Shown: positions 26,201 to 37,862, counted from the stretch's first letter. The stretch is 64,000 nt of DNA from Daphnia carinata (GCF_022539665.2 NC_081339.1:8305367-8369366), one strand, 5' to 3'. Translations and numbers: made by a program. Notes: generated from the letters alone by a model not told the origin.

Positions 26201-29200
26201 CAGCACAGGCTATATACTTGTATGCGTTCGAAGAGGAAAAAAAAGAGGGAGCGGCCGTGAGCATCCACTTTACACATGAGCGGAATTCAACAATGAGTCT
26301 ATCCCCTGCTGCCTTTTTCCATACATACACAGAGACCCGACGACAGAGGACTTTGCTATCGCTGGTGATAGACGTATTGTACGTATATATATATATACAC
26401 TCCTGGTTATTCCATCAATATAGAGCGGGGGGGGGGGCCATAAATATAAGATACACCCATTACACAATGAACGGCCTCGGAGAACGTTGCGTGGGCCTAT
26501 ACCGCCGCAATAAAGGGATAAGCTTGTAAATTATATTTCAGTGTTGCATCACATATTCACCGGCAAAGTACTAAACTGCGATCATAGCCCTGTAACTGTC
26601 ATGTCTCATTATTTCCATCGTAATCATCTTGCGTGCAAGAGCCACCAGCAGTCGATTGCTGGATCCCTTTTGTTTCACGTCTAGTATGTAGCATTTGCTT
26701 ATCTTTTTACATGCGTGCTAACTAAAATTGCTGCAGTATAAGCATAGCCAAGTTTTAGAAGTGTACAGAACAGCCAAAGCTGTAAGAATGCGAAGGATTG
26801 GAAAAAAAGGGCGGAATTTGAGCGATGCTATACAATCGATTCGGGCTGCTGCTGTCAAACGGAGCGCACCGGCACGTGACCTTTTGTCGTGACTGGCTCG
26901 GCATGCGTTAGTAACAGCAAACAAGATAACAGAGATGAAACGTCGAAATACGGTCATGCTTGTATTTACAAATAACCACGGGCCGGGATGAAGGGACGCT
27001 GCTTTAGGCCTTTTATCTGCACCAAAATATCGTTGTGCAGTGTAGCCTCTATATACCCCTATATGGGCTATCCAAGCAGCAATTGGATTATCGAAAGAGT
27101 GATGGTCTTACCAAGTGGATCGCGATAATAGATCCAAACAGCAGCATCGCCCATTGTATATAGATCCTCGCAAGGCAAACGTTCTTCAGCTATGTTGTAT
27201 GCAGGCCTTTTTCTTGATACACAAGAATCTTGCACAATGAAACTATTGACTGTTTGATGATTGGACAGCGAGGATGTGCTGCCTTTAGATCGTAAAAGTA
27301 TGGACTATAAGTGGCTGGCGTGTTTATGGTTTGCCAACTTTTCAAACGTTGGCCTTTCAAATGCGAATCGATAAAAAAAAAAGGGAAGGGGGATCGTTCG
27401 TCCCAATCGAACATTGCACCGCGTGAATACAATGAAGTGTACGTGCATGGCTGGGAAGCACGACAACTTTCAAGCTGGATAAAGATCTACATAACACGAG
27501 CAAATCACGGTCTGATAGCCCAATTTCTCGGTAAGCTAGTACGAATGTATAGATAATACCTTTTGATATTCTAAACATGCAGGTTCCGAATGAACAGCAT
27601 ACAGTATTCGAAATGCTTCAATATGCAGAACTTAAAAGAACCTAATGTCTATTTGAAGGCTAAAATTTCTTCAGACTAAAACATCCAACCAATTTTATAG
27701 CTTTTTTTATGGCTAAAAATAAAAGAATGGATTTTATCGGCTGCTGCGAGGTTCTTCCAAGTTGTTGCATTGGCCTGAAATAAAAAGAGGGAAAAAAAAG
27801 GACGAGCTGAAATCAAGCGTGGGAAAAGTGAAGAGCAAATACAAATATTCGGCAGGCCCAACAACCAATCGCGTGCGTAACGCAATAGCGAGACTCGTCA
27901 GTCCTCGCTACCGTCAGTATGGAGTGCCTTACGCTGAAGTCGGTGATTTTGTTTTCTTATTTCCGATGTACACAACGGCTAACAAGGGAAAACCGGAAAA
28001 CCAATACGAAGCATGATGGAAAGCAAACACGGAGATAACCAAACAAGGCGACCACATTTTTTTTTGTTAATCCTGATGGCGCCTAGCTGTTGTTTGCAGG
28101 TTACGCAAGAGTATGTATGGGCCACACATTGAGAAATTCGTAGTGCATTTTTTTCTAATGTGAATTGCAAGATAAATAGGTGGGAGGACGACATTCTGAA
28201 ATAAGTTGATGGTTTAAGCATTTATTACCAGTTTAGTGTAATCATTTTTCGGCAGGGCTTACTCACCCTCGATTCATCACTGTCAAGGAAAAATCACTGT
28301 TGTTGTATAAGCTTCGTCAAGTGTTTGCACAATCTTTCAAATTTCAGTTGAAAACGTTTTATGAGCTTACCAATGTCCTTTTTTATTCCATCTTTCTCCG
28401 TGTTCAAATGCGAAGTCATAAGGTGTACCTGTTCTGTTTGAATCTCGGATAGACAGTGCATCACTCAACCCGATTATTAAAACAATTAAACAGTTGAGTT
28501 GATCGTTATTGTAATTCCAGCCTTTCATTTCCCTATATGTAAAAATAGATGTAGGCGGTGTCACTAGTCACTCCTATGAAGAATTCCCGCAAAGAGCGCC
28601 GATATAACAGTGTTTCAGGCTGTACAAGAGCGGGTTCTAATCGGTGTTCTTATCGATGGGTTTTACGTTGTCTTATCGTGACGTTTTGCTACTGGGTCAT
28701 TTTTACACTGGCTTACTCCGCTAACGCAGCGCCGGTTATGTTCTCTTTTTCGTCTATCCTGGGCACTTTTGAAACCTCTTGACTGTTACCCAGCTTTAGT
28801 TTTTCGTTCTGCATTTCAATAAAAAGCTCAAGAGTTTAAGAAAAAGTCATGAAAATTAAGCAAGTGATTTGAGTTCATTTTTTCTTACCGCTCTTATTGT
28901 TGTTATTTTACGTGTTCGGGAAACGTAAGTATCTTTTGTTATGATTGAGGACGTTCGTTTAGATGTACATCAACTTTGTTTATACACTCCGCTATAGTAA
29001 GTGGACTTGATGGATGTGGGCAGAGGTAATTAGTGGTGCTCTGAGATCTAGTGTTTATCTTGGGCTGTTAGATCCTTGAAGCGGTTGTGCAGCTACTAAT
29101 AGGGTAGAAGCGAAGGGCGTGGGAGTTGGCCAGTTTATCCAAACGGTGCAGGGCTATAGCAATATTTTCAATGGGCATTGAATATTGACTAGCTTTGTTT

Positions 29201-30407
29201 GCTGGTTGTATAATAATTAATATTACTATTTATTTAAAAAAAAACAAATCAATGTTATTATTCATGAATATTTCTAGTACTCACGCAAAATATGTCAACA
29301 GCAACATGAAAAGAATGAAATTTACTTTCCGGCGTCTCCGTTCCGACCAGCATGAGCAATCTTCTTTGTTTGTGACTGTAGAGACACCATCTGTTCCATG
29401 GTTATCATAAGCCAAGGGTAAACAAGGCCACACAGAAAAGAGCTGAGTTTCGATATGTACTTCAAACTGTAATAATAAACTGTTGAATCATATGGGATGA
29501 ACCCCCGGCACACTGGTTTGAGTGCGAGTTTCTTTCTTTCACACTGCAACATGTTTTATTCCTTCCAGTTCCATGCAGCTGACACAGTTGTAGAATTAAC
29601 TTTGAGGTTTTGCAGCAGAAACCTAACTACAATTTTTGGAATGGTAAGAGGGAATGAATGGATACCGAGTATCTTTCAGTATATACAAAATGATAATGAA
29701 GATCTCACCTGCATGAAATAAATTTGCATTTGTTTCACGCTGCGAAAGTTGATCAAACCTGCCAACGAAAACACGAATGTGAATACTATGTACAGAACCA
29801 AATATTTTCAACAAGAAGACGTCAACGAATTAACTACTTTACCAATCGCAAACGATGGTTCTTTCTTTGTTCTCCTTGTTGACATTCCAATCTCCTTGTT
29901 TCTCCTTGTTTCCATCGTTGCAAAACTTTTGTTATATAATGCGCAATAGAAACTCGTAAGATAAACTAAAATAAGCAAAAGGGGGCGAAAACTAAAATGC
30001 CGCAAGAGGGCGTTCAACAAGAATGAAATTGATTCCGCGCAAGCTATTGCGTTAGAATGCCGCCGGAGGACGTTCAACAAGAATTAAATTGATTCCGCGC
30101 AAACTATATTATGCTATCCAACAGGTCGTCATCGTTAACATTATTTCACGATGAATATCATATATTATGCAAACTAAATATTATTTTTGAACTAATTAGT
30201 ATTTTGAACAAGATGCGAAATTTATTGAAGTTTGCGTAAACGCAGAATTAAACCTGATTATGGTTGAGTGAAATTTTGAAAACTAAATAAAATCATACCA
30301 AATTTCAAACAGTCGCCCGGCGATTCTTGCTCGTTTCCTGATAAGCAAGTGAAAAACGGGAAAAAATTCACAGTTTTTCTACGACCAAAAGTACGAAAAA
30401 TCTCAAA
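17278..30407. other. Low-complexity intergenic stretch without a supported gene
   Basis: This 13-kb stretch is dominated by A/T runs and simple repeats: G15 at 17547-17561, (AT)n at 22694-22710 and 24249-24268, an AAG repeat at about 23763-23798, (GT)n at about 24309-24326 and G11 at 26427-26437. Open frames are short and rich in Lys, Phe or Arg, as expected from such repeats. A 60-bp tandem duplication lies at 29996-30106. It contains the region upstream of the beat-like gene and may hold its regulatory DNA. I see no convincing exon. Confidence 0.5.
29996..30106. repeat. 60-bp tandem direct duplication upstream of the orphan ORF
   Basis: AATGCCGC at 29996 and at 30056 begins two copies exactly 60 bp apart. 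Shared blocks include CGTTCAACAAGAAT and AAATTGATTCCGCGCAA, with a handful of substitutions between the copies. It lies 300-400 bp before the ATG of the orphan proline-rich ORF and has higher GC than its surroundings. Confidence 0.85.
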
Positions 30408-32096
30408 ATGCTAAATTCCTTTGCAAAATTCGTTGTCTGGTTTTCGAAGGCGATTGACTGTCCCCTAGAGGACGAGGTTAGTCTCGAAAATCCTCATATC
30501 GACACGCCAGAGATGGCCCCCCATTATGATTCCCGGCTTAAATCTGCACGACCAGTACCAGCCTATGGTAAGATCCTCTACGTCGCAGCGGAACCACCGG
30601 GCCGTCCTCAGGGGAGTAAAAGTTGTATTATCGACATGCCCGATGAAGTGAAACCGGAAGATAAAACGTTCTCGTACGCCCGTTATGATTCCCGGCTTAA
30701 ATCTGCACGACCAGTACCAGCCTATGGTAAGACCCTCTACGTTCCAGCAATGGAACCACCAGTCCGTCCCGAAAGTCAGGGGACCAGGCCCTGCATTATC
30801 AACATGCCAGATGAGGTGGAACCGGAAGCCAAATCGTCCTCGTCTGTCTGTTACGACCCAATGCCGCAAGGCGGCGGTAACTCAGGCATCGACGCTTACT
30901 GGAACCGGCCACAACCATCCAATTATCTACCTACACTGTCTAATAGTCCACCTGTTTCGTACGTGGCACCCCCACCACAAGCTCGTCACGAAACTAAGGT
31001 AAACACAGACGTGATCATCGACATGTCCGATGTGGAGGTACCTGCTTCTGGTGTCCGCTACGACCTTATGCCGCAAGGATTCTGTAATTCTGGCATTGAG
31101 GCTTATCGGAACCAGCCGCCCCCGGTTAACTTTATCCCCCCCCCACCCTATTGGCCGCCCGTTTCGTACGTACCTCCCCCAAGAAAAACATCTCCGTCTT
31201 TTGTACCTGAGCAACCTTGCTGGCCGCCCGTCTCGCACGCGCTACCTCAGCCGCAAGAGCCTGTAGCTAAAGCTCTTGCCTACGATTATGCACCACGGAC
31301 CACTTCGCAAGAGGTATTCGTAGCGAAAGAGGTCGGCGATCTTATAGATCTGACGTCCGAAGTCTCAACGCATGAACCTACCGGCCATTGGGCTCGTGAC
31401 GTTTCCTATTACGATGAACAACCGGCCAATCAGCGCCAGGCTTTGGAACCTCATCGACCTCAAAATGTGGCTGAACATGGTTGCCCAGCAGACGATGAGA
31501 TCCCACTCTCGAGACTTGTATGGCATGGTCGCAGATCTTCACTAACGAACGAGCGAAGGGAAGCCCAAGGGCTTAACATACCATATACGGGTGGTTACTA
31601 TGACGGAACGGAAACTTCCCCCCCACCGGTCATTGAGGCCACTCCATTTGTCGAACAAGGATATGTGCCTTTTAATTCTGAATATCGGGATGTTCCATTC
31701 AGGGTAACTCAACAACCTCCAGGAGTTACCAATAACCCGGTATTCAATATGGTTGGCCCTGTGAACCGAAATGGCGACTTAACGGAGAAGAAGGAAGAGA
31801 ATTTGACCGCAACATACAACCATCCGACACAGGTGACAATACGTAAGCTGCTCACTGAATTAGAAAAGGAGAAACAGGAAAGGGAGTGGCAAGAGTCACA
31901 GCCCCAGGTCAAAGGGGCCACTCCATTTGTCGAGCAGAGGTATATGCCACCAAATCCTCAATATCGCAATGATCCACTCAAAATAATTCAACGACTCCGG
32001 CGTGGTCTAAATTTGGTTTCCCTAAGGACGAAGTTAAATTCAATTTTGCAGTTATGTAACTTGAATTTATTTCCGCCTTTAGCGAAATGCGAATGA
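30408..32096 (+). CDS. Orphan proline-rich repeat protein with SUMO-interaction-like motifs
   Basis: A single uninterrupted 562-codon frame, far longer than chance allows in this AT-rich DNA. I recognise no family. There is no signal peptide or membrane segment. Three repeat families are visible: YDSRLKSARPVPAYGK at 40-55 and 93-108, YD.MPQG..NSGI.AY at 149-164 and 218-233, and ATPFVEQ.Y at 411-419 and 504-512. Four short hydrophobic-acidic motifs (CIIDMPDE 73-80, CIINMPDE 129-136, VIIDMSDVE 202-210, DLIDLTSE 311-318) resemble SUMO-interacting motifs. IPPPPYWPP (243-251) contains a PPxY WW-domain ligand. A charged, probably helical stretch lies at about 476-497. Residues 160-290 are rich in Pro and Tyr and are probably disordered. 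It may be a recently evolved or domesticated gene; the lack of introns would also fit a retrocopy. I took the first ATG of the frame. Confidence 0.65.
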   Translation: MLNSFAKFVVWFSKAIDCPLEDEVSLENPHIDTPEMAPHYDSRLKSARPVPAYGKILYVAAEPPGRPQGSKSCIIDMPDEVKPEDKTFSYARYDSRLKSARPVPAYGKTLYVPAMEPPVRPESQGTRPCIINMPDEVEPEAKSSSSVCYDPMPQGGGNSGIDAYWNRPQPSNYLPTLSNSPPVSYVAPPPQARHETKVNTDVIIDMSDVEVPASGVRYDLMPQGFCNSGIEAYRNQPPPVNFIPPPPYWPPVSYVPPPRKTSPSFVPEQPCWPPVSHALPQPQEPVAKALAYDYAPRTTSQEVFVAKEVGDLIDLTSEVSTHEPTGHWARDVSYYDEQPANQRQALEPHRPQNVAEHGCPADDEIPLSRLVWHGRRSSLTNERREAQGLNIPYTGGYYDGTETSPPPVIEATPFVEQGYVPFNSEYRDVPFRVTQQPPGVTNNPVFNMVGPVNRNGDLTEKKEENLTATYNHPTQVTIRKLLTELEKEKQEREWQESQPQVKGATPFVEQRYMPPNPQYRNDPLKIIQRLRRGLNLVSLRTKLNSILQLCNLNLFPPLAKCE

Positions 32097-33032
32097 TCTT
32101 CATTTCATATTCTTGTCATCACTGTTTTGTCAGTGGAATTATCTTATCTTTTTGGCACGTAAAAAACCTAAAACATGTAACGACGTTTATCCCGTGTGGT
32201 ACTCCAACTGAATTGAATGGCGAACCCGTACATGGAGTTGTTCATTGTCGCGAGATTGATTCTTCCATTCACTTTCCATTCTAATTGTCTTCCTCCGGCA
32301 AGCTTGTTTGCACGAGCAAGAGGGTAACGGTATAGCACTTATATTCATTAAAAGTGCTTGCCAACATTCTCTACCATGTTTACAACTGTTGGGAGGGGAC
32401 GATAGAAGATGAAAGTGTTGGTTGTTTTCATTTTTGCGACCGTGACACGACTACCTTTACGGGGGATTTTATCCTTAAATGAGTCGTTCAATTTCAGTGG
32501 AGCAACACACGAGAAAACGTCGGTCATGTTTTAGGATCAAACTTTGGTTCCAAATTTGTTTTGTATTTGTTTTGTTTATTTCATCAATAAATGGATTCTG
32601 CTCCAAAAAAACCTGTGTTTTTAAATTTTTTAAAAATAGTATTAAGATAACAATCGAACGAAATCACGTTAAAGTTCAAGTTCCAGCGTTAAACACTTGG
32701 TCAATGATGTATTCATTTTTACTGGTAGTTAACAGGAGAATCGAAAGACATTATTCAATAAAGCTTTAAATATTAGAAAAAGTTATGTCATAAAAAATGA
32801 GAAAATCATCCTTGAACTACGGACTTACATATGAATCAAACGATAGGGGGGGGGGGGGAGAAAGTGAATAACAAACGAACCATGCATTACCAATTGCATT
32901 AGCTAAAAATTAAGGTAGATGTCATAATCGCTCCCGCCATTTACCCTAAACTGAGACTGTCTGCAACCTTGAAAAACTAATTAACTCAAGTTGCTTCACG
33001 CCAACAGGTGACTTGTGGGCTCAAGGTGGACA
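32097..33032. other. Intergenic gap with no supported gene
   Basis: Only short frames are present. Possible poly(A) signals (AATAAA) lie near 32585 and 32757 and could serve the upstream ORF. A G13 run lies at 32846-32858. Confidence 0.4.
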
Positions 33033-33040
33033 TATAAAAG
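33033..33040 (+). promoter_or_regulatory. TATA box of the secreted-protein gene
   Basis: TATAAAAG lies 78 bp before the ATG at 33111. That spacing leaves a plausible transcription start around 33063-33068 and a short 5' untranslated region. Confidence 0.75.
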
Positions 33041-33110
33041 CGAGACGTAATGTTACATTTCATACGCAAATCAACTTTTATCTCCATCCGCCAAACTACT
33101 CTATTTTGAC

Positions 33111-33886
33111 ATGAAGGTAAGGCAGTTCATTTTAAATTTATTAGTGTGTTTAAATTTTTAAGATGAATTTTATTTAATTTTTCTGTCGGAATTAGTCTGT
33201 ACTTGTTACCTTGTCATTGCTGAGCTTGTTGGTTGTGTGCGATGCCTGGTTTCTCAATCTGAAATCTGACAAAAATGAGAAGCTGGCCAAAGTGACACCA
33301 GCACCGAACAAACGAAAGGTGATTCTCGTAGCCAAGCAGGTGTACGTGCCGATGTATGCCTCCGATGACACTGCTTCATCAGACATGTCCGGTCGTTTAT
33401 TGCCCGTCTCTCCTGTACTGGCCACTTCTGGAGCTGTAGTGGGAGGACAACAACAACCGCTTGACTATTCTTCGATGTATTATCAACCTCCTGTTGTTGC
33501 GTATGCCATGTCCGGCCCAGCCTCAGGTGATGCGTCAGCAGCCTACGCAGCTCCTTCAGCCTATGCTGCCCCAGTTCCAGTACCTGTCAACGTAAACGCA
33601 GCTATGCAGCCATATGCCTTCTATACTGGTGGGTATGGTGCTGCTGGCCCACAATACGTGCAATATGGTAGTGCAGCATCGGCACCTGAGGTATTATTAA
33701 TTATTTTAATTTGCGGAACAAAATTGCCATTTTTCTGTTTTGCGGAGAAAGACCTGGGTGATGCAGTATCCAGGTGGTGAGATTGTTCCAGCTGGACCTT
33801 ATCCTCCAACAGGAACCGAGAGCGACGCAGTGACAGAAGAAGTTGCTGCTTCAGTGCAGCCAAGTGAAGCATACCCAAGTGTTTGA
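33111..33886 (+). CDS. Small secreted Ala/Pro/Tyr-rich protein, three exons
   Basis: Exons 33111-33116, 33196-33690 and 33752-33886 join in phase 0 through GT-AG introns of 79 and 61 bp, giving 211 residues. The first exon encodes only Met-Lys. The second exon opens with the rest of a clear signal peptide (SVLVTLSLLSLLVVCDA), so residues 1-19 are probably cleaved. The mature part has a basic stretch (PNKRKVILVAKQVYVPMY), then alanine, proline, tyrosine and valine repeats such as AAYAAPSAYAAPVPVPV, and an acidic tail ending EAYPSV. This start-exon architecture, composition and strong TATA promoter are typical of arthropod cuticle or other abundant extracellular matrix proteins. I see no Rebers-Riddiford chitin-binding motif, so the function is not established. 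The GTs are consensus donors and the final intron has a pyrimidine-rich acceptor. Confidence 0.83.
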
Positions 33887-33983
33887 CCGCATTGATTGCA
33901 ATTTTGTTTTTACCTGATTTTTATTGTATTTTAATTTATGTGACTTTATGTAACGGACAAGATCGATGTGCGTTATGACAACG

Positions 33984-33989
33984 AATAAA
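33984..33989 (+). terminator. Poly(A) signal of the secreted-protein gene
   Basis: AATAAA lies about 100 bp after the stop codon at 33884-33886, the expected place for 3' end formation. Confidence 0.7.
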
Positions 33990-34780
33990 AACGCTATGAT
34001 TGTATTGGATTTCTGCTTGTTGAGAAATATTGGCGTGATCCACTCCTTGACTAGTACTAAGCGGACAAACCCAACTTAGCTGTGTCACCAGACATGAATG
34101 GAATGAGTAATTCAAAATAATTCCAGGTAAGGCCACGGACCACAATCAAACGCCCGATATATTTCCGAACGTTTATCTTCCACTGAACGATATCACTGAA
34201 TGATAAAATATTGACGTGCATGGAATAATGAATAATTCTAAACTTTCTCTTCTGTTGTGTTGCTTCATTGCGAAAAATAAATCTCTCGTCCTAACGGTTG
34301 AGAAAATTTTTTAAAAACGAACGAGCAATTTTGTGACTGTCGTACATATTCATTCAAACTTGCAATTTCACTATCCATATGAAAACTAGGGCTTATGCAA
34401 TACGGAAGAAAAAACGGCAACCAACTAGCATGGTTTCTGAATAGCTTTTGTTTTATTGGATGTGGCAAAAACTATCCTATGTTTAATAGTTTTTCGCATT
34501 CTTTCAGTGTTCTTTTGCAATGCAAAAATAAAAACCCTCGCGTTAGTTTTATCCATTCCTTGTACATATTATATACTTACTTTCTCTTTATGTCCGCTAG
34601 AATTGCAAAGTGTGAAATAGCTGCGCGGTTGACCATAGCAACGCTCAGAGTATTGACATGTTTTTAAAATAGCAATATCATTAATGGCCACCATGAAAAC
34701 GAATGATGGAATCGCTAGGGGCCGGTGAAGTTGAAGGATTCTAGTGAGCGTGTTTGGTGAAAGTCTAACCTTTCTATTAT

Positions 34781-34998
34781 TGCAGGGATATTTAACTAGG
34801 ACGCAGATGCTGTTTGACGGCTTAATTTTTCCGCTTTCATTTTCGAAACTACGCAACAGTTTCCCTCACGGCCAATAGGTGGTCTAGAAATTTTTAATCA
34901 GCTGTTGAACTTCAAAACAACAGTCGACGATAAGCTTTTAGGGGGCGTTTCAGCATCGAAGAGAAACTAGAGAAAGATTTGCTGCATTTCAGAAGTTT
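34781..34998 (+). repeat. 218-bp copy of the phospholipase B-like upstream region
   Basis: From TGCAGGGATATTTAACTAGG to CATTTCAGAAGTTT this matches 40440-40657 in the same orientation with only a few substitutions. The copy at 40440 lies directly before the start codon of the phospholipase B-like pseudogene at 40688. Here the homology stops at the point where that gene would begin, so this is a promoter or 5' untranslated region without its gene. Confidence 0.9.
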
Positions 34999-35445
34999 TC
35001 AGTGTTTATATGCGACTAAAGCAAATGTGAAAATGGCTAGTTTTGTTAATATGCTGCCGAAGTAAAATGTGCAAATGGCTAGTTTTTTTAGCCATTTAAA
35101 AATAATATGTCACTAGTAATTAACCTTTACGGCAAACAGGTTCCCCTTGATGTGCAAATGTGAAATCGGGTGTTAGTGCAAAATTGTGAATGGTATTAAG
35201 AAATGAAACTAGAAAATTCCCGTTAGCTCTGAGAACGCAGCTCAAGGGAACGATTCCTATTTCTGGCCGGATAAAAGTCCATTACAATGAACAATAACAA
35301 TGATAATCTACAGTTAAGGTAAGTAATGATATATCTTTTGAAGAAATTGTACCCAATTTTTCCCTAATCACTCATCACTTAGATTCTTCTCAACTGACAA
35401 GATTGAGTGCCTCCAGTTGCAAGATAAATATGTGGGAGGATTCGG

Positions 35446-35557
35446 CAACGGCTGATGCCTGCCATATTATCGAACACCAGTATTTACTTTACTACCGTGG
35501 TTGAATAAGATTTACTTTTACATTATGTAGTACGTGCAGAAAGACATGCAGGTATTC
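35446..35557 (+). repeat. 112-bp direct repeat, left copy
   Basis: Matches 37863-37974 almost base for base (CAACGGCTGATGCC to CATGCAGGTATTC). Inverted copies lie at about 47618-47731 and 54990-55101. The left inverted-repeat arm starts exactly where this copy ends, so it sits on a rearrangement breakpoint. Confidence 0.9.
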
Positions 35558-36482
35558 CACTTGGTTATACTACTTATACAACAACAGGAGAAATATACAC
35601 AAATCGTTTGTACAAATATATATAATATATGTAATAGAATAATATGCTTTTCTTTTCTTTTTCAAGCAATTTTGCATTTAATCATTTGCAATTTAAACTT
35701 TTTTTTTGTTTTCATTTTTTTGTTTGTTTTTTTATATTATTTTTTCAATGCTTTTAATTTAAATTTTCAATTATTATTAAAAAATTTAATGAAGTTGAAG
35801 CTGACACATCGTTAATTCTTTTTCGTAAAGAAATAATGGTCATCGTCCAACTTGTGTATAAATTGATATATAAAATTCACATGTTTGTATTAGAATTCGC
35901 TGTGAAACTCGATCCCCATTACGCCATGTATGAGATGGCGAAAATTAGACGCTGCGTCGCGGTTGATCTACAGTCATCCAGTCTACATGAGCTTATAAGG
36001 GGCAAAAAGAAACATCTTGTAAATGTAAGAAAGTTATCTCAAAAATGAGATAGTGTAGAGATTGTACATGCAACTATCACCTGTAATGATGGCGTGAGAA
36101 AATTATCATCATATTTTCATAAAATGAATCAATCCGATGTGGAACACATTGTTCATTTGTTATATTCGAAATTTTCGACGGTTCTCATCATCTATGGGCA
36201 TCCAACACACACTATCAATTGACGATCGAGCCGCCAACCCGCCCTAGTCATTTAGGCAATGGCACATGCACTAAACGGAGGGAGAATTCAGATGTTTAGT
36301 TACGTTTATTATTAATGTTCGTTGATTGCTGTTGTATGTTGTAATTTTTATTTAGAAGTAAAAAATGAGCTTTGTTCATTCGAAAACTGTGTCTAGGAAA
36401 ATGTGAAATTTTAGAAACCAATTCTTTGATGATTTGCTTTTATCGTAGATTATCCTGTACTGGTTTCACCAACACAGTTTGC

Positions 36483-36757
36483 GGTCAAATTTCTTATTAA
36501 TTTGGTTGAAGTTTATTTATTAATGAATGAATACCCCTACGAAGTACTTGCGACATTGTTCTGGATAGTGCTCAGGTCGCACTTGTAAGGGTTTCGTTGG
36601 TCTTTAATTAAGAAAAAACTAATCTTCATATTATTGAAAACGAGGATGGAAACAAGTGTGGTATTGACCAGCAGTAATCCGCATGTAGACAAGATCTGTC
36701 CTTAAGTGGGATTAAATAAATTTCCGTCAGATGTTACGAAATACATATACATTTCCT
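36483..36757 (+). repeat. 275-bp repeat, copy before the left GCP6 fragment
   Basis: Begins GGTCAAATTTCTTATTAATT and ends CATATACATTTCCT. It matches 37394-37671 in direct orientation, and 47933-48180, 55292-55570 and 56207-56481 in inverted orientation. It lacks TG..CA ends, a primer-binding site or internal retroviral-type genes, so I do not call it an LTR. Confidence 0.9.
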
Positions 36758-36785
36758 GGACAATGGTGCCTTATTTGTTCCTTAT

Positions 36786-37393
36786 TTGTTCCTGGACAAT
36801 GGTGCCTTCAGTCATAGTCTAGTCAGCAACATTGGTCACCGTTTGGGTCAGATTACCCACATTCATCAACTCATCGTTATACCATCGATGAACTTTATTC
36901 TGCAAAGCGCACTCAACGCCATCCACGCTGATGAATATCACGCGTCGCGTTTGAGCTTCTACATCAAGGAAGCAACTGGAACAATATCCAACTCTCAGCT
37001 CGAAGCTTTAGAGTGTTTTACACTTCGTTACAGGGTTGGCTGGCCACTTAACCTGATACTCACTGAAGAAGTGATGGATGATTACAGCCAAACATTCTCG
37101 TTTGTCTTGCAACTAAGACTAGCTGCATGGGCGCTTGAAGACGTCTACGTCATCAACCTAATGAGGGATCCGCCCTCCCGTTGGCATTCAGTTCACATTG
37201 CGCGTCATTCGATTTATCAATTTGTTCAGACGCTGCAAAACTATGTCATGAATCAGCTTCTTACTCTTGCCTGGGTGAATTTCTAACAGAGCTGAAGAAA
37301 AATGGAGCTCGGTCTCTAGACGACCTCTACGAATTACATTCCAATTACGTCCATAGAGCTAAATCACGCCTGATACTCACGCCGAATAGCTGA
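36786..37393 (+). pseudogene. TUBGCP6 (gamma-tubulin complex component 6) fragment, left copy
   Basis: The translation aligns with the start of the C-terminal GCP (Spc97/Spc98) domain of GCP6. It runs FLDNGAFSHSLVSNI, then the hallmark FTLRYRVGWPLNLILTEE, YSQTFSFVLQLRLAAWALED, and HSIYQFVQTLQNYVMNQLLT. After LAWVNF a stop occurs, but the reading frame continues one base out of register with EFLTELKKNGARSLDDLYEL, showing a 1-bp deletion near 37270. The piece begins and ends inside the domain and contains no intron. GCP6 helps assemble the gamma-tubulin ring complex that nucleates microtubules; this fragment alone cannot do so. It is flanked by 275-bp direct repeats and is duplicated inverted at 55571-56178. 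Confidence 0.85.
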
Positions 37394-37671
37394 GGTCAAA
37401 TTTCTTATTAATTTGGTTGAAGTTTATTTATTAATGAATGAATACCCCTACCAAGTACTTGCGACGTGGTCTTGGACATTGCTCAGGTCACACTTGTAAG
37501 GGTTTCGTTGGTCCTTAATTAAGAAAAAACAAATCTTCATATTATTGAATAAAACGAGGAGTGAAACAAGTGTGGTATTGGCCAGCAGTAATCCGCATGT
37601 AGACAAGATCTGTCCTTAAATGGAATTAAATAAATTTCCGTCAGATGTTACGAAATACATATACATTTCCT
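37394..37671 (+). repeat. 275-bp repeat, copy after the left GCP6 fragment
   Basis: Direct-orientation partner of 36483-36757, carrying a few differences (for example ACCAAGTACTTGCGACGTGG). The right arm contains the same differences at the equivalent place, so the tandem arrangement predates the inverted duplication. Confidence 0.9.
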
Positions 37672-37862
37672 TTGTTCAATTATTCAAACCCAAAATTTTA
37701 TATTCCACAAACTTTTTTTTGCTAATTATTCGACTGGGATGAGTTATCAAAGCGTTTCTCACCACTATGGCTCCCACGGCCATCGTAAAAAGTTGGACCA
37801 TACATTTAAGTTAAAACACTATGGCCTCAACGGCCGCGTTAAAAGTATTACAATGACATAAC

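Noticed and set aside
35836-36048. 70-codon frame in the outer repeat (FAVKLDPHYAMYEMAKIRRC), repeated at 56916-57128
   Set aside because: Conserved only because the repeat is duplicated; no family recognised and the copies differ without clear constraint.
36483-37671. 275-bp direct repeats as LTRs of a retrotransposon
   Set aside because: No TG..CA ends, no primer-binding site, and the interior is a GCP6 fragment with no gag or polymerase genes.
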